Below are positions 58,142 to 64,000 of a DNA stretch of 64,000 nt, piece by piece (position 1 is the first letter of the stretch; every line of letters starts with the position of its first letter). Under the pieces are notes generated by a model. That model did not search any database. It was not told the DNA's origin and saw only the letters and a program-made list of their open reading frames with translations. The DNA is from DATBGZ01 sp036557785 (GTDB lineage Bacteria; Actinomycetota; Actinomycetes; Mycobacteriales; Micromonosporaceae). Where the stretch lies: NCBI GenBank assembly GCA_036557785.1, contig DATBGZ010000063.1:11059-75058 (forward strand), given 5' to 3'. Both the position numbers and the translations under genes were made by a program.

Positions 58142-60431
58142 CGTCTAGACTCCAATGATCCGGTACCGAAGATCCTCGATACGCTCGACCGGCTCCGTTG
58201 ACCGGGCCGAAGACACGGGACCGAAACTGCTCGATGGTTGCCACGCCGACGCTGGCGGCGTATTCGAGAGCCATGTTGAAGTGCTCGCTCGCGCCGTCGG
58301 CATCTCCGAGACGAGCCCAGGCATCCCCGAGGCCCAAGTGCGCCCGCGCCACCTCGAACTGGCTGCCGGCGGCGCTCGCGAGCTCGATCGCGCGCCGGTG
58401 GCTCTCGATGGCCGCGTTGGTGTCACCCGAGGCGCAAGAGATCTCCGCGAGGCAGTTGCGCGCCATCGCCGCATCGACGTCAAGCCCCAGGTCCTCGAAG
58501 GTGCGCAGGGCCGCCTGAAGATGTCGCCGGGCTTCGCGGATCAACCCCACGCGCGCTTGCGCGATGGCGACGCCGCGCAGCGTGATCGCCGTGTTGCGTC
58601 TGAGCCGACGGCGGCGGTAGAAGGTCAACGCAGGCATGAACTCGTCGAGGGCGCCGACGCAATCCCCGCGCCAAAGCGTGGCCCAACCCAGATTCGCGTG
58701 CGCCGTTGCGGCACCGAGCCGGTCTCCGACACGGTTGGCGAGTCCGAGCGCCATCCGATAGTGCTCGGCAGCGGTATCGATGTCACCGCGCTCGATGCTG
58801 GCCAGTCCCAGGTTGTTGTGGGCGTAGACCTGAGCTGGCACGTCGCCGAGAGCGATGGCCGACTTCAGCGCGAGGTTGTGAGTGCTGACGCAGTCGTCGT
58901 ACTGCTTGGTCACGAAGTAGTAGCCGCGCAGCGCGAAGGCCAACTGCCAGCACTGCTGATGCAGCCCGGAGGCGCTGGCGAGTTCGCACACGCGCAGGAG
59001 GTTGTCCCGCTCTGCCGCCAGCAAGGCCAGCGCCTGCGCGCCATCACGAAGGTCGGGCACGGTCTGGGCGTCGGTGACATCGAAGGGCCGGTGGCGATGA
59101 GGCGTGATCAGCCGGTCGGCTGCGTCGGCGGCTGCCAGGTAATGCTCGACCAGTCGCTGTACTGCCAGTGCCCGTTCCTCGGGGGACAGCCGCCGCGGTG
59201 CGAGCTTGCGAGCGAAGGAGCGCACCAGATCGTGGAAGCGGAACCGCGTCGGAAGGTACTGCAGCAGAAGGTTGGCATCGAACAACCGGGAGATGGCTTT
59301 CTCCGCCGCGCTGACACTGGTTCCGGCCAGCGCGGCCGCGGCGCGGGCGTCAAAGTCGGCACCGGGATGCAGGCCGAGCAGGGTGAATGCGAGCTGATCC
59401 AGTTCGCGCAAAGCCTCGACCGATGTCGCGAACGCGGCGGACAGATCACGCGTACCGTCATCGATCTCCTCGATCCCCTTCTCCTGGTGCGCCAGCCGCT
59501 GCCACAACATGTCCAGTTCGGCCGGCACGTCGCGCCATCTGCGTGCGGCCACAATGCGTAGGGCAAGCGGAAGGCCACCGAGGGTCCTGACCACGCGACG
59601 CATCAAGTCAACGACCGGTGGACCGAGGTCGACCGCGAACCCGGCTGCTCCGCGCAACAGCGCAGTCGCCGACTCGTCGGAAAGAGGCGTCACCTCGATC
59701 CGATTGAAGTCATCGAGGGCGTTGAGCCGGTCGCGACTCGTCACCATGACCGCGCAGCCCGGTTCGGCCGGCAGCAGGTCAATGACCTGGGCAACGCTGC
59801 GCGCATTGTCGAGAAGCACCAGCATGCGCCGACCACGCAGTCGGGTGCGCCACATTACGGCGCGATCCTCCAGATGCTCGGGTATCCCGTCGCCGCTGAC
59901 CCCGATGCGTGGTAGGAGGCGCCCGAGCGCCTCGTGCGGCGAGACAGCGGGCGTGCCGGGCGTGTAGCCGTGCAGGTCGATGAACAGGACCCCGTCCGCG
60001 AACTCGGGAGCGAGATTGTGTGCGACCCGCACTGCCAAGGCCGTCTTCCCGGATCCCGCCATTCCGTGTAGTAGGCAGGTTCCGCCCGCCGTCGACGTGA
60101 GGGCGGCAATCGCTTGTTTCACTTCGTCCTCGCGGCCGACGAAATGGGCGGTGTCGCGGAGAAGCTCGAACGGCGCCGACATCTGTGATCCGCGCCGGTG
60201 TCGAGGACCGGCGCCGGCCGCCGGCCTTTCATCGAGGGGCAACGCGGCGCTGAGGGTTCCTTGCGCGTCCAACGCCCGGTCCAGCGCCTCGGTGATCGCG
60301 ACACTGGGAATGGCCTGATCGTTCTCGATCTTCCAGATGTACTGGTAAGCGACGTTGGCGCGGCTAGCCAAGCCCCTCAACGACATCTTCTTGTCCGTTC
60401 GCAGCCGGGACACGAGTTGCCCGAAGGTCAT
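58131..60431 (-). CDS. HTH - STAND (NB-ARC) - TPR protein, 766 aa
   Basis: Order: XRE helix-turn-helix (residues 3-55, QLVSRLRTDKKMSLRGLASRANV), STAND ATPase with P-loop GMAGSGKT (123-130), Walker B MLVLLDNARS, a TSRDRLNALDDF sensor region, and winged-helix, then TPR repeats from about residue 480. This is the plan of actinobacterial AfsR-like and defence NLR-like proteins. The HTH suggests it may also control transcription. It is divergent from the GTPase gene (116 nt intergenic) and directly coupled to the SEFIR gene. Confidence 0.88.
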   Translation of the reverse strand: MTFGQLVSRLRTDKKMSLRGLASRANVAYQYIWKIENDQAIPSVAITEALDRALDAQGTLSAALPLDERPAAGAGPRHRRGSQMSAPFELLRDTAHFVGREDEVKQAIAALTSTAGGTCLLHGMAGSGKTALAVRVAHNLAPEFADGVLFIDLHGYTPGTPAVSPHEALGRLLPRIGVSGDGIPEHLEDRAVMWRTRLRGRRMLVLLDNARSVAQVIDLLPAEPGCAVMVTSRDRLNALDDFNRIEVTPLSDESATALLRGAAGFAVDLGPPVVDLMRRVVRTLGGLPLALRIVAARRWRDVPAELDMLWQRLAHQEKGIEEIDDGTRDLSAAFATSVEALRELDQLAFTLLGLHPGADFDARAAAALAGTSVSAAEKAISRLFDANLLLQYLPTRFRFHDLVRSFARKLAPRRLSPEERALAVQRLVEHYLAAADAADRLITPHRHRPFDVTDAQTVPDLRDGAQALALLAAERDNLLRVCELASASGLHQQCWQLAFALRGYYFVTKQYDDCVSTHNLALKSAIALGDVPAQVYAHNNLGLASIERGDIDTAAEHYRMALGLANRVGDRLGAATAHANLGWATLWRGDCVGALDEFMPALTFYRRRRLRRNTAITLRGVAIAQARVGLIREARRHLQAALRTFEDLGLDVDAAMARNCLAEISCASGDTNAAIESHRRAIELASAAGSQFEVARAHLGLGDAWARLGDADGASEHFNMALEYAASVGVATIEQFRSRVFGPVNGAGRAYRGSSVPDHWSLDDAG

Positions 60432-60547
60432 GTCGGCCGTCCACCGGGAGACAGCAAGTGACGCGAGGAGACACCCGGGACGCGCTTCATGACGGCGCTC
60501 TGCGGCACCGTGTGGCGTAGGAGGACGGATTCCACGGAGGTGCTGCG

Positions 60548-61342
60548 ATGGCGCTGTTCAAGAGCCGGCCAAACCGGGACCGGGGCGACGATCCTGAGGA
60601 GGATCCGGCGGCAACCCTGTCGGCCGAAGACATCGAGAAGGTCAAGAGCGCGTTTCGGGTCGACTTCGGCGCGAACCCGCCGAGGATCGGCGTTATCGGG
60701 ATCTCGGGCACCGGCAAGTCGTCGGTGATCAACCGGATGTTCCGGACCAACCTACTCGTCAGCCACACGCGGGCTGGCACCAAGGGGTTCCTCGCCACGC
60801 CCATGAGCGTACGGATACTCAAGGGTCCGGCCAAGGACGAGCCGATCAACCTCGTTGTCGTTGACGCGCCCGGTCTGGGCGAGGACGTACGCAAAGATCC
60901 GGGATACCTCGACCAGTACAACCAGCACCTCCCCCCGTGCGACGTGATCCTGTGGCTGACGGCGGCGCGTAACCGGGCGGTGAGCCTGGACCAGCAGTAC
61001 CTGGCCAGGCTCAAGCCGTTTCACGACCGGATCATCTTCGGGGTCAGTCAGGTCGATCTCGTGCACCCGATGGACTGGAACACACGCATCAACCTGCCCT
61101 CGGTGGCGATGGAGGAGAACATCACCGACATCATCGCCGACCGGACTCAGAAGTTCGCCGACGTCATCGGCCGCAGGCCCGAGCTGATCCCCCTTTCCGC
61201 CTCGCACGGCTACAACCTCGAGGCGCTGTTCAACGCCATGATCAGCTCGGCCCCGCAGACGCGCAGGTTCGTCTTCGACCTGCTCAAGAACTTTTCGTAC
61301 ACCGACTTCATCCCGGCGGAGCTCCGGGGAATGGCCCGATAG
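60548..61342 (+). CDS. Dynamin/Era-like GTPase, 264 aa
   Basis: TRAFAC-class GTPase: P-loop GISGTGKSSVINRM, G2 Thr in AGTKGF, G3 VVDAPGLGED, G4-like GVSQVDLVHP (Gln-Val-Asp in place of the usual NKxD), and a G5-like PLSASHGYN. About 45 extra N-terminal residues are charged. The ATG at 60548 has GGAGG 6-7 nt upstream. It is followed by a 67-aa membrane-associated protein gene in the same operon. Possible roles are membrane remodelling or signalling next to the STAND/CHAT proteins; not proven. Confidence 0.85.
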   Translation: MALFKSRPNRDRGDDPEEDPAATLSAEDIEKVKSAFRVDFGANPPRIGVIGISGTGKSSVINRMFRTNLLVSHTRAGTKGFLATPMSVRILKGPAKDEPINLVVVDAPGLGEDVRKDPGYLDQYNQHLPPCDVILWLTAARNRAVSLDQQYLARLKPFHDRIIFGVSQVDLVHPMDWNTRINLPSVAMEENITDIIADRTQKFADVIGRRPELIPLSASHGYNLEALFNAMISSAPQTRRFVFDLLKNFSYTDFIPAELRGMAR

Positions 61343-61353
61343 GGAGAGACGAA

Positions 61354-61557
61354 ATGTCGCTGTCCGACGTAGACGTTGAACGCGCCCGATACCAACTGGC
61401 ACGCGAGGAATACAACCGCAGGATGGCCGCGATCCAGTCCAAACCAAGCTTCCTGGGCTGGCTTGGGCGGGTCGGCCTCGAAGTGATCGTGGCCAAGATC
61501 GTGGCTTGGCTGTGGGGCGCGATCAAGGCGGCGTTCGGGCTAGCCGCTGCTGTCTGA
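61354..61557 (+). CDS. Small protein with C-terminal hydrophobic helix, 67 aa
   Basis: Not recognised. A charged helical N-terminus (DVDVERARYQLAREEYNRRM) is followed by a hydrophobic helix (VIVAKIVAWLWGAIKAAFGLAAAV). It could be a membrane anchor or effector working with the GTPase. Start ATG 61354 with GGGAGAGA upstream, 12 nt after the GTPase stop. Confidence 0.7.
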   Translation: MSLSDVDVERARYQLAREEYNRRMAAIQSKPSFLGWLGRVGLEVIVAKIVAWLWGAIKAAFGLAAAV

Positions 61558-61777
61558 CGCGACGGCCCGAACTCACCTCGCGTCAAACCACCCGATCGAC
61601 TTCCGTCACGCGGCACACAAAGCGTGCATAACCGTTCAGCCGTCGCCAAGCACTCGTACTGCTCTTTACGGGCCTTAAGATCAGCCCGGCCAAGGTCTTC
61701 CGCGCAATGGGTTGACACACGACACCGTTCCAGGGACAACGGAATACGTAACTCCTCTACGAAATGAGGAATCACAC
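61558..61777. other. Non-coding spacer, 220 bp
   Basis: No gene seen. It is less GC-rich than the flanks and should hold the promoter of the zinc-ribbon gene at 61778. Confidence 0.4.
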
Positions 61778-62083
61778 ATGGAATGCCAAAACGGACACAG
61801 CATGACCGGCACATCAACAGGCGCCCCGTCCTCGGGCCAGGGCACCGTGAAGGTGTATTGCGAGAACTGCGGGGTCGGTTATGAGACCTCCTTTCGCATC
61901 GAGGGGCGAGGGGTAAGGACCAAGGCGACAATCTTCCCCGCGACCGGCTCGAAGACAATATCCAGAGACGTCACTCGGCGGCTGCTGGCCCTCTGGGAGA
62001 CCGCCAACGAGGAATACGAGAAGAAAGGCTACGAGGTCATCCGCGAATCACCGACCATTCTCGGGGTATCGGTCGGAAACTAG
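61778..62083 (+). CDS. Small zinc-ribbon-like protein, 101 aa
   Basis: Function unknown. CQNGH at the start and CENCG near residue 30 could form one zinc ribbon; the rest is soluble with a helix (TRRLLALWETANEEYEKKGYEVI). ATG 61778 follows GAGGA; the longer frame upstream lacks a site. Confidence 0.62.
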   Translation: MECQNGHSMTGTSTGAPSSGQGTVKVYCENCGVGYETSFRIEGRGVRTKATIFPATGSKTISRDVTRRLLALWETANEEYEKKGYEVIRESPTILGVSVGN

Positions 62084-62332
62084 CCCGAGGCACCAGCAGC
62101 CCTGCGGGGGCCGCGCATTCGTTGGCATGGAAGCGCTCCTCCACTTGGGGGCATCAGGGAGCTTGTCGGTCAAGATGGGGAGCACTTGCAGGAGAAGCTT
62201 GTTTCCGTCCACTCACCGGGAGATGCGCCGTCGCGTGCCCACAGCCGCAGCGTGTGGTCGCAGCACGCAACCTCTCGAACCCTGAACCACCCTGCCGCCA
62301 ACCGGCGCACCTGATACGAACGAGGAGTCGTC

Positions 62333-62533
62333 ATGGCCGGTTCCAATTCACAATGTTACAAATGTAGTCGTATCGCCCCAATTCAGCGCGACGGACGATC
62401 GTGGTGGCCCGAGCGCTTCGTCTGCGAGCGGCCAACATGCGACACGCACGCCGCATGGCGCGAGATCCCCAACCATGATCCGATGCGCTTCTGGCTATGC
62501 GTCGATCCTCGGTGCCAAGCGTACAGGCGATGA
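62333..62533 (+). CDS. Cys-rich small protein, 66 aa
   Basis: CYKCSR, then VCERPTC and WLCVDPRCQAY give two CxxC-like pairs separated by a Trp-rich stretch, likely a zinc finger. ATG 62333 has GAGGAG upstream. Function unknown. Confidence 0.6.
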   Translation: MAGSNSQCYKCSRIAPIQRDGRSWWPERFVCERPTCDTHAAWREIPNHDPMRFWLCVDPRCQAYRR

Positions 62534-62860
62534 CATCAGTGCTGGACGTACTTCGGATATTCTCCCAGATCGGTCACTCGCCGTGACCACGCTACCGACC
62601 GCATACAAGCTGGCTCGAGTGCCCAGCCTCCGGACAGGCAAACCCACTCAACCCAGCGAGGAGTCTTGACCAAACCCTCACCATGGTCACGACAGTCTGG
62701 TGCGGGGCGCTCGGCCCTGACTTCCGGGGTCGTGTCCCAGCCTTGAACCGGAGATCGAGCCCCGAAGTGGTTTCAGACCTTGCCTCAGCACCGAATGACG
62801 CAAGACAATCACTCTGCGATCTGGAATCAGTGTTTGACGTCCGTAATCGTTTGGAGCTGT
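62534..62860. other. Spacer, 327 bp
   Basis: No strong gene. A 64-codon frame at 62683 and a 26-codon frame behind GCGAGGAGTC (TTG at about 62667) are too weak to call. Confidence 0.4.
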
Positions 62861-63115
62861 GTGAGTACGATGACTGAACCCTCGGAACGTGCCGAACGGG
62901 AATTGGACAGCATCTGGGAGACAGAGGCGCGCCTGCACAGCGCGGCCGTCGCCGGCGGCTACCCCGAAAAGGCGGCCCTACGCGACTACGTCAGAGGTGC
63001 CTACGACAGGAAGTTGCGTCTGATGGACACGATCGCGACCACGTCGGACGATCCGGCGAAACGGGGAGCGGCTGCGATGGCGGCCGAGGTGTTGCGGAGG
63101 CAAGGCAATTTCTGA
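62861..63115 (+). CDS. Helical hypothetical protein, 84 aa
   Basis: Not recognised. Helical and charged: EPSERAERELDSIWETEARLHSAAVA and AYDRKLRLMDTIATTSDDPAKRG. Start GTG 62861 or ATG 62870, with GGAG upstream of both. It may belong with the small proteins around it. Confidence 0.55.
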   Translation: MSTMTEPSERAERELDSIWETEARLHSAAVAGGYPEKAALRDYVRGAYDRKLRLMDTIATTSDDPAKRGAAAMAAEVLRRQGNF

Positions 63116-63500
63116 CATTAACGGCCAGCGCGGACACCCGGCCACATGCGGAGCTCACGTGCGGCCGGGGAGTGGGGCCCGATGGCTTCCCCCGTGGAGG
63201 ACTCGAACGCCCCGATCTTTTCAGCGCGCCCGATCACGTGGAGAGGATCGAGCCATGTCAGGTCCACGCCCGACAGGCCTTATCCTCGGGACAGCGTGAA
63301 CGAGCGGTACGAATTGTCGCCGAGGTACGGCCGAGCTACTCATCCGCCGAGCGGATCGTGTCATTTCTAGCGGCACTTTCCCGGCGACCTGTCCACTCCG
63401 CGAGCTTGCCCCCGCCACCCTCACCGTGGCAGCATCACGCACTAACACTCCCCGATGACCACTCTGTTGTCGCGAACTCCTCGCGGGAGAGGCTGAAACG
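63116..63500. other. Spacer, 385 bp
   Basis: A frame at 63172 contains EPCQVHARQALSSGQRERAVRIVAEV, which could be a decayed helical gene, but it has no binding site and overlaps nothing. I do not call it. Confidence 0.4.
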
Positions 63501-63767
63501 ATGAGCACGAATGTTCAATTGAGGCCGAAGCCTGAGCGGTGGAAGGTGACCACCGCATGGATCATCGCGGCACTCTCGGTGGGTTTCTTCCTCCCGTGGG
63601 CCATCGCCGTACACCGGGGTCGGCCCGCAACCGCCATCTTCCTCCTGAACTTCTTCAGCCCGGCGACCCTTTTCTTGAGCTGGCCCGTCGCCTTGGTGCT
63701 CGCGCTCAGCAAAAAGGGCTCGCTGGCCGAGTCCATTGCTCTGGATGCCGCCGACAGACTGCCCTGA
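63501..63767 (+). CDS. Superinfection-immunity-like membrane protein, 88 aa
   Basis: Two hydrophobic helices: TTAWIIAALSVGFFLPWAIAVHRGR and TAIFLLNFFSPATLFLSWPVALVLAL. This matches the small Imm_superinfect-type family by eye, whose members can block phage DNA entry. ATG 63501 has GGGAGA upstream. Short and normal length for the family. Confidence 0.62.
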   Translation: MSTNVQLRPKPERWKVTTAWIIAALSVGFFLPWAIAVHRGRPATAIFLLNFFSPATLFLSWPVALVLALSKKGSLAESIALDAADRLP

Positions 63768-63859
63768 CGCCTCGTCCATCCTGGTCCGTACTGGTCCAAG
63801 AAGATCAAGAGCTTGGAATGCCTGAACCAACGCATCGCTCGTTGACGTCGCAGGCGTGA

Positions 63860-63923
63860 CTGTCATCTGCCAGGAGGATGGGACCACCCGATTGCCAGCG
63901 GCTAGGGACCACCGGGTTGCGTG
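63860..63923 (+). repeat. Diverged repeat, copy 2 (insertion-sequence-like)
   Basis: CTGTCATCTGCCAGGAGGAT followed by GGGACCACCCGATTGCCA; about three quarters identical to 29104-29166, same orientation. The pair could be remnants of related insertion-sequence ends. Confidence 0.55.
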
Positions 63924-64000
63924 GTGAGCATGCCGGTCGTGATGGTGGGTGTCAACGTGACTCGCCTCGGGCGCGTGCGCGGGGCACTGCGGCGTCGGTG

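Noticed and set aside
62683..62877. 64-codon plus-strand frame
   Set aside because: Weak composition and overlap with the 84-aa gene start.
63172..63504. 110-codon plus-strand frame
   Set aside because: Part looks helical, but there is no ribosome binding site and the rest is Pro/Ser-rich; possibly decayed.
1..64000. tRNA, rRNA, CRISPR arrays
   Set aside because: I found no tRNA cloverleaf, no rRNA segments and no evenly spaced identical repeats with spacers.

Overview
The window is high-GC DNA with many GTG and TTG starts and GGAGG-type ribosome binding sites. It carries actinobacterial accessory families: Tad pilus genes, a DUF2637 protein, a replication-relaxation protein, and VirB4/PrgI/coupling-protein transfer genes. 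An actinomycete is well supported. Micromonosporaceae or a relative is my guess and is not proven. Most of the window looks like a large integrative or conjugative element (or plasmid) with inserted cargo. I saw no tRNA, rRNA, CRISPR array, integrase or intact transposase.

Layout: (1) 1-7468, a Tad/Flp pilus operon (ATPase partial at the window edge, TadB, TadC, Flp pilin, three TadE/G-like minor pilins) ending in a 1030-aa LysM-BTAD membrane protein. (2) 7669-11576, a two-gene Gabija-like defence pair: OLD-type ATPase/TOPRIM nuclease plus UvrD-like helicase. (3) 11751-25459, about sixteen mostly short minus-strand genes, many separated by strong GC hairpins: double-HTH regulator, DUF4262, a VWA/MoxR pair, a ComM-like protein without a Walker A lysine, a frameshifted GGDEF protein, an M23 wall hydrolase lipoprotein and DUF2637. 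(4) 26-40.7 kb, cargo, visibly less GC-rich from about 27.7 to 37.7 kb. It holds a probable thioamide-type RiPP gene cluster built around a TfuA-YcaO pair, then a group II intron-like remnant and decayed genes. (5) 40.6-48.5 kb, the transfer module: replication-relaxation protein, coupling ATPase, VirB4, PrgI, VirB6-like and pilin-like proteins. (6) 48.8-53.6 kb, small genes, a MerR-methyltransferase fusion and a DNA methylase cut short at 53578, which may mark an edge of the element. (7) 53.7-63.8 kb, a signalling or defence-like island: TPR-CHAT protein, HTH-STAND-TPR protein, SEFIR protein, GTPase, and several small zinc-ribbon and membrane proteins.

The most interesting system is the RiPP cluster. 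Two divergent operons face each other across a short promoter region at about 31.6-31.77 kb. The minus operon starts with a 45-codon peptide preceded by a near-perfect ribosome binding site, the precursor candidate. Two tandem paralogous Fe(II)/2-oxoglutarate oxygenases and an MFS exporter follow. The plus operon encodes a SAM methyltransferase, TfuA, YcaO, a small membrane protein, an HTTM membrane protein and a JmjC-type oxygenase. By analogy with TfuA-YcaO pathways, the product should be a backbone-thioamidated, methylated and hydroxylated peptide. I do not recognise this combination as a described class.

Two non-coding signals look like element-wide biology. Clusters of an 8-bp CCTGACC(C/G) iteron lie in four intergenic regions (26.1, 41.8, 48.7 and 52.3 kb), often 10-11 or 22 bp apart. 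A 13-bp motif, GTCTNNTGTGGAC, occurs six times exactly and three times with one mismatch, always in the same orientation, and only in the putative backbone.
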